A stretch of DNA of 64,000 nt, from contig JAIBCB010000002.1 of the NCBI GenBank assembly GCA_019694355.1, positions 124,001 to 188,000 on the forward strand, written 5' to 3'. The stretch comes from Pyrinomonadaceae bacterium. Lineage in GTDB: Bacteria; Acidobacteriota; Blastocatellia; Pyrinomonadales; Pyrinomonadaceae. The number at the start of each line of letters is the position of its first letter. Position 1 is the first letter of the stretch. A program made the position numbers and the translations under genes. Positions 16,724-25,398 of the stretch are shown in pieces. The notes beneath the pieces are model-generated. The model was given only the letters and a program-made list of their open reading frames with translations, searched no databases and was not told the DNA's origin.

Positions 16724-17803
16724 TTATTTCCTCGAATATTTTTGCAGACAGGCAACGAACAGGATGATGATCGCCTGCAGGACCCAGCCAAGATCTTTTG
16801 AGACCTTCGATGTAAACGCATCGACGAAGATCTGGCCGCGAAGCAGTACGCCGAAGAACAATGCGGCGACGAAAACGCCGAGCGGATGATTTCGCCCGAG
16901 CAATGCGACCGCGATGCCGAGAAAGCCCCATTCGGCAGAAAATCCATTGTAAAAATTGTGCCTTGTGCCGAGAACCTCGCCGATGCCGACCATTCCCGCA
17001 AGAGCGCCGGAGATCGTCATCGCGAGTATGATCTGCTTTTTCGGAGAAATGCCGCCGTATTCCGCCGCCGAAGGGTTCTGCCCGACCGCTCGCAGCTCAT
17101 AGCCCCATTTCGTTTTCCAAAGGAAGATATAGACCGCTATACAAGCTAAGATCGCGAGCAGAAAAGCCACATTCAGCGGAACGTCCGCAGGCAGGCCGGG
17201 AATGAACGAGCTGAGCAGCGGGATCGTCGCGTTATCGCCGATCGGAGCGGTTTGCAGGATCGGGTCGCCCGGGATCTTGTAGTAATACTGCGTAAAGTAG
17301 CTCACCAACGCGATGCCGATAAAGTTCAGCATTATCGTGTTGATAACTTCGTGCGAGCCGAACTTTGCCTTCAGTACGCCGGGAATGCCGCCCCAGACCG
17401 CACCCGCGATTATCGCCGCCGCAATGCACATCGGCACAAGCAGGATCGCGGGCAGCGACGCCCAAGACCAATTCTGATGGTCCGTGCCGACGGTGACGAT
17501 CGTCCCGCCGAATTTTATGCCGACCCAGGCGGCCGCAAATGCCGCAACATAAAGTTGGCCTTCGGCGCCGATATTCAAAAGTCCGCAGCGTAAGGCAACC
17601 GCAACCGCAAGGCCCGTAAATATCAGCGGCGTTGCATAATGGAGCATCCAGCCGACATCTCTCAAACTGCCGAATGAGCTCGAGAGCAGCAGCCGATACG
17701 CCTCTATCGGGTCATCTCCAAGCACGAAGATTACGATGCCGCCGACAATGAATGCCGCGACGACCGCCACGAGCGGCCACAAAATCTCTTTTAGGATCTT
17801 CAT
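16724..17803 (-). CDS. Nucleoside ABC transporter permease (NupP/YufP type)
   Basis: 359 aa polytopic BPD_transp_2 permease. Signature pieces: YATPLIFTGLAVAVALRCGL, NIGAEGQLYVAAF, INTIMLNFIGIALVSYF and YELRAVGQNPSAAEYGGI. It is the first gene of the leftward cluster. No ATPase or BMP-type binding protein gene lies beside it in this window, so those parts must be encoded elsewhere. Confidence 0.9.
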   Translation of the reverse strand: MKILKEILWPLVAVVAAFIVGGIVIFVLGDDPIEAYRLLLSSSFGSLRDVGWMLHYATPLIFTGLAVAVALRCGLLNIGAEGQLYVAAFAAAWVGIKFGGTIVTVGTDHQNWSWASLPAILLVPMCIAAAIIAGAVWGGIPGVLKAKFGSHEVINTIMLNFIGIALVSYFTQYYYKIPGDPILQTAPIGDNATIPLLSSFIPGLPADVPLNVAFLLAILACIAVYIFLWKTKWGYELRAVGQNPSAAEYGGISPKKQIILAMTISGALAGMVGIGEVLGTRHNFYNGFSAEWGFLGIAVALLGRNHPLGVFVAALFFGVLLRGQIFVDAFTSKVSKDLGWVLQAIIILFVACLQKYSRK

Positions 17804-18054
17804 CTAAACGGCGTCACCGGCAAAATGTTCTTACGATCTGTCGAAGAAGTGAATAGCGTAGATAATATACCGTCAATACAGCAATATGTCATCTCAAAAA
17901 GGCCAATACTTCCATACCCGGGGCGGCAAAAGAAGGTAAGGCCGTAGGGCGATAACCCGATGCAGAACTACGAGAGCCGCCGAGATCTGAACTCTTAGGA
18001 GGGTGTCGGGGCGGGCCTGATCATCGCAAGATGCCGAAGGCGAGTTCAATATAA
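17804..18054. other. Leader region upstream of nucleoside cluster
   Basis: Together with the terminator at 18055-18088 this fills the 306-nt space between nupP-like and M13 genes. I see no ORF. On the minus strand a TTGACG hexamer followed by TATATTAT-like DNA (about 17855-17880) could be promoter material, but the spacing is poor. No purine riboswitch core is recognisable. Confidence 0.4.
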
Positions 18055-18088
18055 CCTGCCCCACAACCCGTTAGGGTCGCGGGGCAGG
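18055..18088 (-). terminator. Terminator hairpin after M13 peptidase gene
   Basis: CCTGCCCC pairs with GGGGCAGG; inside, ACCC can pair with GGGT. On the minus strand it is followed by TTATATT, a weak U-tract, about 20 nt past the stop at 18110. Confidence 0.7.
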
Positions 18089-18109
18089 AAAAGGACACTG
18101 TCAGGACGT

Positions 18110-20167
18110 TTACCAGACGCGCACGCGGTCATTTGGGGCGAGGTAGAGTTTCTCGCCCGGCTTTACATCGAAGGCGGTGTACCACGCGTCGAGATTGCGA
18201 ACCGTGTCTGCACGGAATTCGCCCGGAGCGTGTCCGTTGGTCGCGATTATCGCACGAAGCGTCTGCGGCCGCATCTTTCCACGCCAGGCTTGGCCGAACG
18301 CCAGAAAGAACCGCTGATCGCCCGAGAAACCGTCCTTTGACGGAGCGGCTTTGCCCTTGTAGGCAGCCCGATATGCGTCGTAAGCGGCCGAGAGGCCTGC
18401 TACATCGGCGATGTTCTCGCCGAGCGTCAACTTGCCGTTCACGTGTACGCCGGGCAGCGGTTCGTATGCGTCAAACTGAGCGGCGAGACGCTCGCCCGAT
18501 TCCGTGAAGTGCTGAAAGTCCTCGGGTGTCCACCACTTCGTCATCTTGCCGTAGGCGTCGAACTCGCTTCCCATATTGTCGAAGCTGTGGCTTATCTCGT
18601 GGCCGATGACGGCGCCGATCGCACCGTAATTCTCGACCGGATCGGCGTTCATATCAAAGAACGGCGGGTTGAGGATCGCCGCGGGGAAGTTGAGCGCGTT
18701 CTGAAGAGGCAGGTTGAGTGCATTGACGGTTTGAGGCGTGATCCACCAAAGCGTCTTATCGACCGGTTGATGAAGTCTTTTGAGATTCCATTCGTAATTG
18801 AAAAGGCTGAGCCGCTGGTTGTTCCCGAGTGCGTCGTTGTCCTTGATGACAACGCCCTTGTAGCTGCGGAATTTATCGGGATATCCGACGCCGACGTAAA
18901 GCGTTCCGAGCTTTTGCTTTGCTTTCGCCTTTGTTTGTGGCGACATCCAAGTGAGGCTGTCGATCCGTTTGCCGAACGCCACAACTATGTTTTTGACCAA
19001 GGCTTGGATATCGCTCTTTGCTCGTGCCGGAAAATATTTTCCGACATAGAGTTTGCCGACAGCATCACCCAGAGCGTTGCCCGTGGCGGCGATCGCACGA
19101 CGATCTCGAGCAGTCTGCTGCTGAAGGCCGGCCGCCGTCTTGCCGTAGAAGTTGAAACTTTCGTCGGCAAAGGCCTTTGGCAAAAGGGGCGATGCAGAAT
19201 CGATGGCACGGAACGTGAGATATTCCTTCCAGGTCTCGATCGGCTCGCTTGCGACGAGAGCGGATTCACCGACGGTCGCGCCAGGATGCCAAACGATGAA
19301 AAGCGGTTGATCATTGAGCTTTGCTGCCGTAAAGAAGGCCGTCCAATCGATGCCCGGTGCTTTTGCAGCAAATTCCGCGCGTTTCCAGGGGTTGTTCGCC
19401 TTGTGAACGTCGCTCGACTCCTCAGGATCCGCGTGAACCCTTGCGATCTTGAGCTCCAGGTCGAAGATCCGCTTTGCCTTCGCTTCGGCATCGTCGATGT
19501 TTGCGAGCTTCAAAACAGCGGCGATATGCTCAAGATACTTTTCTCGGAGCATTTTGCTACGTTCGTCGTCCTTGAGGTAAACGTCGCGTTCCTCCATACC
19601 GAGGCCGCCTTGGAGAAGGTACGGAACATTCTTCTTCGGGTCGGTGAAATTTGGCGAAACGAAAAGCCCGAAGAGATGCGGCGTGTAAAAGTTCGTCATA
19701 TTGAGCGGATCGACATCGGCCCGGAGTTGGCTGCCCAAGATTCGCGAAAGGCCTTTGGCGTCTTTGATCGCAGCGATCTCCGCGAGGCCTGACTTGAGCG
19801 GCGAGAGACCGAGTTTTTCGATCGCATCGGTATTCATGAACGCCTTATAGTAGGCGGCGATGGCCCGCGATTCGGGGTCTTTTGCACTCTCGGCATGCTC
19901 TATCAGGCTTGCCGTGCGTTTTTTGACAACATCATCGATGGCGTTGAACGCCCCGAGGGACGAACGATCTGCCGGGATCTCAGTATTCTTGTACCAACTG
20001 CCGTTCGCGTACATAAAAAAGTCGTCGCCCGGCCGGATCGCGGTATCCATCCCGGCAAGATCGATCCCGCCGGCCTTTGCCTGAGCGAAGGTCGAGAGCG
20101 GCAAAATTGCTGCGGAAAGAGCAACGGCCATTACGGCCGCGAAGAGTTTCTGTGAGATATTTTTCAT
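18110..20167 (-). CDS. M13 family (neprilysin/PepO-like) zinc metallopeptidase
   Basis: 685 aa from the ATG at 20167, which starts a signal peptide ending near STFAQA; a frame-open extension to 20197 is less likely. The zinc motif is GHEISHSFDN with HEISH at about 522-526, and the third ligand sits in LTLGENIADVAGL. The N-terminal M13 domain opening GDDFFMYANGSWYKNTEIPA and the C-terminal end RVW are typical. Secreted oligopeptidase. Monocistronic with its own terminator. Confidence 0.95.
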   Translation of the reverse strand: MKNISQKLFAAVMAVALSAAILPLSTFAQAKAGGIDLAGMDTAIRPGDDFFMYANGSWYKNTEIPADRSSLGAFNAIDDVVKKRTASLIEHAESAKDPESRAIAAYYKAFMNTDAIEKLGLSPLKSGLAEIAAIKDAKGLSRILGSQLRADVDPLNMTNFYTPHLFGLFVSPNFTDPKKNVPYLLQGGLGMEERDVYLKDDERSKMLREKYLEHIAAVLKLANIDDAEAKAKRIFDLELKIARVHADPEESSDVHKANNPWKRAEFAAKAPGIDWTAFFTAAKLNDQPLFIVWHPGATVGESALVASEPIETWKEYLTFRAIDSASPLLPKAFADESFNFYGKTAAGLQQQTARDRRAIAATGNALGDAVGKLYVGKYFPARAKSDIQALVKNIVVAFGKRIDSLTWMSPQTKAKAKQKLGTLYVGVGYPDKFRSYKGVVIKDNDALGNNQRLSLFNYEWNLKRLHQPVDKTLWWITPQTVNALNLPLQNALNFPAAILNPPFFDMNADPVENYGAIGAVIGHEISHSFDNMGSEFDAYGKMTKWWTPEDFQHFTESGERLAAQFDAYEPLPGVHVNGKLTLGENIADVAGLSAAYDAYRAAYKGKAAPSKDGFSGDQRFFLAFGQAWRGKMRPQTLRAIIATNGHAPGEFRADTVRNLDAWYTAFDVKPGEKLYLAPNDRVRVW

Positions 20168-20339
20168 AAGATATGTCCTTGATCTAAGCGTAAGCATACG
20201 AGGATCTGATTATAATACGCATCGCAATGCCGTAAGTTATCGGCTTTCATTGCATTGATTTTCGTGCAACTCACAGGGGCATTGCCCGTTCTAAGGATGC
20301 GGCGGATCGTGTTTCGAGTTCGCCATTGAGAGGAAGATG

Positions 20340-20732
20340 ATGAAAATTGCGATCCTGGCATTGATCTCGACACTAATATTTGCGATGACAATTACTGCGC
20401 AGGCACCCGAAACCGTAACTATAAAGGCCGGCCAGCGGAAGAGCGCCGTAAAAGGCCGCCTGAAGATCAAGTTCCTTTCTGTCGAAGAGGACTCACGCTG
20501 CCCTGAGGGAGCACAGTGCATCTGGGCCGGAAACGCGAAGATAAAGATCGCCGTGAGCGGAATGTACGAGACAAAGACATTCGAGCTCAATACGAATATG
20601 GCTCCGCAGTCCGTAACGCTGGATTGCTGGGCGATCGAGATCGAAGATCTCTTGCCGGCGAAGAGCGGCGATAAGGCGACGGATCAGAAGGCTTACGAGG
20701 TAAAGCTAAAGGTCACAAAACTCCAGCGATGA
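20340..20732 (+). CDS. Small secreted protein with DSRCPEGAQCIWAGNA motif
   Basis: 130 aa from ATG 20340, chosen over ATG 20337 because GAGAGGA lies about 5 nt before it. A signal peptide ends near TITAQA. The conserved core is EEDSRCPEGAQCIWAGNAKI with two cysteines, plus a third in LDCWAIEIEDLLP. This core occurs in many small exported or lipoprotein genes of unknown function; the cysteines may form a disulfide. Its 3' end overlaps the convergent DoxX gene by 20 nt. Confidence 0.8.
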   Translation: MKIAILALISTLIFAMTITAQAPETVTIKAGQRKSAVKGRLKIKFLSVEEDSRCPEGAQCIWAGNAKIKIAVSGMYETKTFELNTNMAPQSVTLDCWAIEIEDLLPAKSGDKATDQKAYEVKLKVTKLQR

Positions 20733-21144
20733 CGCCGGTCCGCACGGGAAGAGAAAGGATCATCATCAGCATCAAGAGCAGGAAATACGGTATTAGGATG
20801 GCCGCTCCTGCATAATCTTTTGCGACCCGCTGTCCGAAGAACAAACCGCATACCGCCGCCGAACCAACGATCGAGGCGTAAAAGAGCACGACGGCCGAGC
20901 CTGTCGCAAGAAGATAAGCCAACCCGACGACCGACGCAACACCGGTCACAAGTTCCATCACGGTGATCGTTATGAGCATCACGGGAACGAAGCCGGCGAG
21001 CGGCGACTTCTCGAAGTGGGCGGTCAGATAGTCGAGATTGCCTTTCCAATCGGCGACCTTATCGAGCGATGACTGCACAAAAAGTATCGCGACGATCAAC
21101 GCGGTGAACGCCAAGGGAAGGTCTCTTGTCAGCTCAAACGTCAC
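20713..21144 (-). CDS. DoxX-family membrane protein
   Basis: 143 aa, four membrane segments: LAFTALIVAILFVQSSLDK, VMLITITVMELVTGVASVVG, AVVLFYASIVGSAAVCGLFF and ILIPYFLLLMLMMIL. The first helix with VQSSLDKVADW matches the DoxX start. GTG start. DoxX relatives are linked to quinone or redox roles, but none can be assigned here. Ends overlap head-on with the preceding secreted protein gene. Confidence 0.75.
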   Translation of the reverse strand: MTFELTRDLPLAFTALIVAILFVQSSLDKVADWKGNLDYLTAHFEKSPLAGFVPVMLITITVMELVTGVASVVGLAYLLATGSAVVLFYASIVGSAAVCGLFFGQRVAKDYAGAAILIPYFLLLMLMMILSLPVRTGVIAGVL

Positions 21145-21151
21145 GTTTTTC

Positions 21152-22465
21152 TTACCTCTTCGGACGAGCCTTTGCCATCAAGGCTTCGATCTCGTCGGCA
21201 TTCTTCGGCACGGCCGATGTCAGGTTCCTGTTGCCGTCCTTTGTAACGAGCACATCGTCCTCGATGCGGATGCCGATGCCGCGGTACTTTGCCGGAGCCG
21301 ACTTGTCATCAGGCGGGATGTAAAGGCCGGGCTCAACGGTCAAGACCATTCCGGGGGCGAAAGGCTTTGAAGAGCGGGCCTGCTGGTCGACGAAATAGCG
21401 TCCCGCATCGTGAACGTCAAGGCCAAGATAGTGTCCGACGCCGTGCATATAGTATTTCAGGTACGACTTCTTCTTTATGAGATCGCTCGTCTTACCTTTT
21501 AGCAGACCGAGCTTTTTCATTCCCTCGGTAAGGAGCTCGATGGAATAGTCCTGCCGTGCCTTTACAGTGTTGCCCGTTACGGTGTATTCGATGCACTTTT
21601 CCTGAACATCGAGCACAACGTCGTAAACTTCACGCTGTGCCGCAGAGTATTTTCCGTTTATGGGAAAAGTGCGGGTGATATCCGCAGCGTAGTTCTGAAA
21701 TTCGGCTCCGGCATCGACAAGCAGAAGATCGCCGTCCTTGAGCGGCATATTGTTCTCGATATAGTGAAGGATCGTAGCGTTGTCGCCGCCGCCGATGATC
21801 GAGTTATAGGCGACGCCGCTTGCTCCTTTGTCACGCATATATGCTTCGATGAGCGATTCGACCTGCGATTCGTTCATCCCGGGCCGCGTCTTTTTCATCG
21901 CGAGAACATGAGCTTGGGCCGAGATCGTCGCGGCGGTCTGCATCAGCTCGACCTCTTTTGCGTCCTTGTGGAGCCGCATTTCGCCGATGATCGGCGTCGG
22001 GTCGAAGATAACTCGCGGCGGATACGCGGTCTTTAAGCGACGCACACGCTGCTCGGTGAAGTAGTCGAGAATCTGGTTGTCCAACGCCCGATCGACCGAG
22101 AATCGATAGTAAAGATGGTCGTGCCCATTAAGATGCTTCGCGATGTCACCCGCGAATTTCTCGATCGAGAATGCCTGATCGCACCCAAAATGCTTCTTCG
22201 CTCCTTCAACGCCGAGGCGGCGGCCAAACCACGTTTCCATCAGCGGATCACGCGGACGGACATAAAGCGTGAAAGGCTTTTTGGATGCGTTGTCGATCAC
22301 GGCGATCGCATCCGGTTCGGGAAAGCCGGTCAGATAGAAAAAATCCGAGTCCTGCCGAAACTTAAATTCGGTATCGTAACTTCGAGTCTGTTCGTGTGCG
22401 GCCGGAATGATCGCAATGGAGTTCGGTTCCATCTGCGAGATGAAGCGTTTTAATTGAGATCGCAT
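21152..22465 (-). CDS. pepP: Xaa-Pro aminopeptidase (M24B)
   Basis: 437 aa from ATG 22465 (MRSQLKRFISQMEPNSIAI); the frame stays open upstream but has no family similarity there. The N-terminal creatinase-like domain FKFRQDSDFFYLTGFPEPDA is followed by the pita-bread domain with metal ligands in LLVDAGAEFQNYAADITR (two Asp), GVGHYLGLDVHD (His), LTVEPGLYIP (Glu) and GIRIEDDVLVT (Glu). Removes N-terminal residues before proline. Lies 7 nt before doxX on the same strand. Confidence 0.95.
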   Translation of the reverse strand: MRSQLKRFISQMEPNSIAIIPAAHEQTRSYDTEFKFRQDSDFFYLTGFPEPDAIAVIDNASKKPFTLYVRPRDPLMETWFGRRLGVEGAKKHFGCDQAFSIEKFAGDIAKHLNGHDHLYYRFSVDRALDNQILDYFTEQRVRRLKTAYPPRVIFDPTPIIGEMRLHKDAKEVELMQTAATISAQAHVLAMKKTRPGMNESQVESLIEAYMRDKGASGVAYNSIIGGGDNATILHYIENNMPLKDGDLLLVDAGAEFQNYAADITRTFPINGKYSAAQREVYDVVLDVQEKCIEYTVTGNTVKARQDYSIELLTEGMKKLGLLKGKTSDLIKKKSYLKYYMHGVGHYLGLDVHDAGRYFVDQQARSSKPFAPGMVLTVEPGLYIPPDDKSAPAKYRGIGIRIEDDVLVTKDGNRNLTSAVPKNADEIEALMAKARPKR

Positions 22466-22551
22466 ATGAAAGAATAGTATCTCAAAAACCCGGAATTTGT
22501 CAGTTCGTCCGCAAGGTGAGTCCGCTCTTCGCGTTCTTTGAGTTGAGTCGG

Positions 22552-22557
22552 TATAAT
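22552..22557 (+). promoter_or_regulatory. Candidate -10 element TATAAT
   Basis: Perfect TATAAT in the context GTCGGTATAATCTTG, 46 nt before the start at 22603. The same 15-base context precedes guaA. No good -35 is visible. Confidence 0.5.
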
Positions 22558-22602
22558 CTTGAAATACTCTCGACAGACTTCTACTATTAAGGGGAAATTC
22601 AG

Positions 22603-23208
22603 ATGCACAAAAAATATCTCGTATTGTTGGCCGTTCTTCTCTTTGCCGTTCCGGCGTTTGCCGATATCGCCCGGCCCGACAGAACACCAAAACAACCGAA
22701 GAAAGACGCTGCGATCGACAGCCGTTTGACCATTCGTCTCGACAAGGGCGCAAAGGAAGCAAGGCTTATCATTCCGCGAAGCGAACTCAAAGAACTTGTT
22801 GCTCAACTTGGCACCGACGGGGAAGATAGAATGCCCCAGGTTAAGGTAGGCGGCATCTCGCAAACGCAGACGATAATGGGCGGAACGTTCATTTCGCTCG
22901 CGATCCTCTTTGGCGGGATCTGGGCTTTTCGTTCGGGAAAAGCGACCACGAAGACCGGAAAGGTTGCCGCTTCCGTCGCTCTTCTGCTGGCGGGCGGTGC
23001 CGTTACATCGTTCGTTTATGCGAATATCGCACCGCCGATCGAAACGCGTGGGATCAAGGGCAGCATCTTTTCACCCGCGATCCAGAAATACAAATTCGTC
23101 AGCGGCCCGATCAAACTTGAGATCGGTGAGAACGAGACCGCGCCGACGCTGATCGTTCCCGATCCAAAACCGACAGAGTCGCCGGCCGCAAACTCGAACC
23201 CTGAATAG
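22603..23208 (+). CDS. Exported membrane protein of unknown function
   Basis: 201 aa. Signal peptide ending at PAFAD (residue 21), a basic/charged region, then two hydrophobic segments (TIMGGTFISLAILFGGIWAF and VAASVALLLAGGAVTSFVYA) and a C-terminal Pro-rich tail. I recognise no family. AAGGGG lies 8 nt before the ATG. The next gene starts directly after its stop codon, so it heads a three-gene unit with two other membrane proteins. Confidence 0.75.
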   Translation: MHKKYLVLLAVLLFAVPAFADIARPDRTPKQPKKDAAIDSRLTIRLDKGAKEARLIIPRSELKELVAQLGTDGEDRMPQVKVGGISQTQTIMGGTFISLAILFGGIWAFRSGKATTKTGKVAASVALLLAGGAVTSFVYANIAPPIETRGIKGSIFSPAIQKYKFVSGPIKLEIGENETAPTLIVPDPKPTESPAANSNPE

Positions 23209-24210
23209 ATGCAGGAGATCCGCGTCAACCGTTTTGAGCTCTCGAGCGCGCACGTCTTCTTGATGGCGTTCATCGCCGCGTGTGCGCTCGGAGCCGTGTT
23301 GATCGGATCTTTTCCGCTGCAGCTTTCGATCATCACGATCTTCCTCTTTGCCGGACCGCACAACTTTATGGAGCTCCGCTACTTCGTAGCGCGAATGCCG
23401 GTGCGTTGGGGAAGGTCTCGAACGTATTATCTTGTCGGGATCGGTGGTGTTCTCGTCCTCGCCTCGGCATATTTGACGCTCTATTTTGCGAGCGGGAACT
23501 GGCTCTGGTCTGGCGTGAATTGGCAGCTTTGGGCTGCCGTTTGGAACACGGGATTGATCCTTTGGGTCGGCTCGCTCTTTTACCTTCGCGGCCGACAACG
23601 ACGGAGCGACTGGTCGCTTGCGATCGCCGTCGCCTGCATACTTGCTGCTGCGGCGTGGATCGTTCCGCTCTATTGGAGCCTCGCCCTCGTTTACATTCAT
23701 CCGTTCGTCGCAATGTGGTTCCTGGAGAGGCAGATACGACGTACGCGGCCTGAATGGCTTCGCGCGTATCATTTCTGCCTGGCGTCGATACCGATATTCC
23801 TGCTGATGCTTTGGGCATCGCTTGCCGGGCGGCCTTCGCTGACGGAAGAAACGAGCCTCTTTTGGCGGATCGTTCAGCACGCCGGCAGTGAGATCCTGCC
23901 CGGTGTTTCCAGCCACCTGCTCGTCGCAACGCACGTCTTTCTCGAATCGATCCATTACTTTGTTTGGCTCCTGCTCATCCCGCTCGTTGACAGACGCGCG
24001 ATCCCGTGGCGTCTCAATGAAATTCCGCTCTTTTCGAACGTCAACGGCTGGCCGAAATTGGTCGCGGGCCTTTTGATCATCAGCCTGTCGCTGACGCTCA
24101 TTCTTTGGGCGGGTTTTTCGATCGATTACCTGACCGCCCGCGACGTATATTTTGCATTTGCCATCGGGCACGTACTCGCGGAGTTTCCGTTCCTTGTAAA
24201 GATGCTTTGA
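23209..24210 (+). CDS. Polytopic membrane protein with three HxxxE elements
   Basis: 333 aa, about nine membrane segments. The ATG follows the previous stop without a gap. Three conserved-looking H-x3-E elements lie near membrane helices: GPHNFMELRYF, THVFLESIHYFVW and GHVLAEFPFLV. A membrane metal or heme centre is possible, for instance as in membrane-bound oxygenases, but I cannot assign a family. Linked to small membrane proteins on both sides. Confidence 0.7.
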   Translation: MQEIRVNRFELSSAHVFLMAFIAACALGAVLIGSFPLQLSIITIFLFAGPHNFMELRYFVARMPVRWGRSRTYYLVGIGGVLVLASAYLTLYFASGNWLWSGVNWQLWAAVWNTGLILWVGSLFYLRGRQRRSDWSLAIAVACILAAAAWIVPLYWSLALVYIHPFVAMWFLERQIRRTRPEWLRAYHFCLASIPIFLLMLWASLAGRPSLTEETSLFWRIVQHAGSEILPGVSSHLLVATHVFLESIHYFVWLLLIPLVDRRAIPWRLNEIPLFSNVNGWPKLVAGLLIISLSLTLILWAGFSIDYLTARDVYFAFAIGHVLAEFPFLVKML

Positions 24211-24223
24211 GACGCTGACCGAT

Positions 24224-24649
24224 ATGTTTCTCTTTGACGACATTAGCTTTGTCCAGACGCAAGATCTTCCCCTCAGCGAGCTTTGGTATTTCCTTCCATT
24301 CGGCTATCTCGTAACGATCTTAATCGAGACGCCTATATTGCTCGCCGGCCTTGGCTCGAAATTTACTTTCAAGCAGAAACTGCTCTCCGGGATCTGGCTG
24401 ACCGCCTGCACATATCCGATCGTGGTTATCGTCCTGCCCGCTTTATTTCAAGGTTCGCCGCGGGGGCTCTATCTGACCGTCGCCGAGATCTTTGCGCCCG
24501 TCGCAGAGTGTGCGATCTTCTGGCTTGCTTTTCGCGGCACCGAGGCGGTCAGTTGGACCCGTTCTTTCGCGGTCATCATTGTTGCTAACCTCGCATCTTT
24601 CGGCCTCGGCGAGGTCCTTAACGCATACAATTGGCTCGGTTTGTTCTAA
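24224..24649 (+). CDS. Small polytopic membrane protein, unknown
   Basis: 141 aa with four hydrophobic segments (LVTILIETPILLAGLG, GIWLTACTYPIVVIVLPALF, FAPVAECAIFWLAF, FAVIIVANLASFGLGEVLNA). Glutamates sit inside helices (LIETPILL, VAECAIFW, GLGEVLNAYNW). Family not recognised. Starts 13 nt after the 333-aa protein and precedes queE by 12 nt, so all may share one transcript. Confidence 0.65.
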   Translation: MFLFDDISFVQTQDLPLSELWYFLPFGYLVTILIETPILLAGLGSKFTFKQKLLSGIWLTACTYPIVVIVLPALFQGSPRGLYLTVAEIFAPVAECAIFWLAFRGTEAVSWTRSFAVIIVANLASFGLGEVLNAYNWLGLF

Positions 24650-24661
24650 AATCAAGTCGTA

Positions 24662-25336
24662 ATGGACCAGCAAACATCGAGCGGCGAGCGGACGCTTCGT
24701 ATTACAGAGATATTCCTTTCGATCCAGGGCGAATCTTCGCACGCGGGGCGTCCTTGCTCATTCGTGCGGCTGACGGGCTGCCCGATGCGATGCATCTGGT
24801 GCGACAGCGAATATACATTCTCCGGCGGCGAGAAGATATCTTTTGATGCGATCTTTGAAAAGCTCGAAGAATTCGGCTGCAAACTTGTCGAAGTTACGGG
24901 CGGCGAACCTCTCGCACAAAAGAACGTGTTCCCGTTCATTACTGAATTGTGCGACCGCGGCTACGAGGTGCTGATCGAGACCGGCGGATTTGTAAGCACC
25001 GAGAACGTCGATCCGCGTGCATCGATAATTCTAGACGTAAAGTGTCCTGCATCAACAGAAAGCGACCGCAATCATTGGCCAAATCTCGAACGCCTTCGCC
25101 CCGCCCGCGATGAAGTGAAATTCGTTGTCGCAGACCTCGCGGATTGGGAGTTCGCAAAGGCCATCATCGCAAAGTACGATCTCGAGAACCGAACAAAAGA
25201 AGTGCTTATCTCGCCCGTGCATAACACGAAAGACCTTGTCCGGATCGCAGAAGCGGTTTCCAAAAGCAAGCTGAAGGTCCGTCTGAATCTCCAACTCCAC
25301 AAATACATCTGGGGCGCCGACACCCGCGGTGTTTGA
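24662..25336 (+). CDS. queE: 7-carboxy-7-deazaguanine synthase QueE
   Basis: 224 aa radical SAM enzyme of the queuosine/preQ0 pathway. The cluster motif CxxxCxxC is C40, C44 and C47 in GCPMRCIWCD; the SAM-binding VTGGEPLAQ follows at about 78-86. Substrate-site feature IQGESSHAGRPCSFVRLTGC fits QueE. Converts 6-carboxytetrahydropterin to 7-carboxy-7-deazaguanine. Next to queC, 62 nt downstream; queD, queF and tgt are not in the window. Confidence 0.93.
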   Translation: MDQQTSSGERTLRITEIFLSIQGESSHAGRPCSFVRLTGCPMRCIWCDSEYTFSGGEKISFDAIFEKLEEFGCKLVEVTGGEPLAQKNVFPFITELCDRGYEVLIETGGFVSTENVDPRASIILDVKCPASTESDRNHWPNLERLRPARDEVKFVVADLADWEFAKAIIAKYDLENRTKEVLISPVHNTKDLVRIAEAVSKSKLKVRLNLQLHKYIWGADTRGV

Positions 25337-25352
25337 TAGGAAGGCTATCTTT

Positions 25353-25391
25353 ATCCAATTAACAATTTCACAATTAACAATTTACAATTAG
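25353..25391. repeat. AT-rich low-complexity spacer (CAATTAACAATT family)
   Basis: Run of CAATTAACAATT-type steps in the queE-queC spacer, like those at 4172-4218 and 14238-14272. Confidence 0.65.
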
Positions 25392-25398
25392 TTCGAAT

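Noticed and set aside
17804..18054. Purine or other riboswitch before the nucleoside cluster
   Set aside because: No recognisable conserved core or paired loops; only scattered hairpins.
18443..19792. Open frame of about 449 codons on the plus strand inside the M13 gene
   Set aside because: Antisense to a peptidase with a perfect zinc site; rich in Arg, Val and Asp as expected for a shadow frame.
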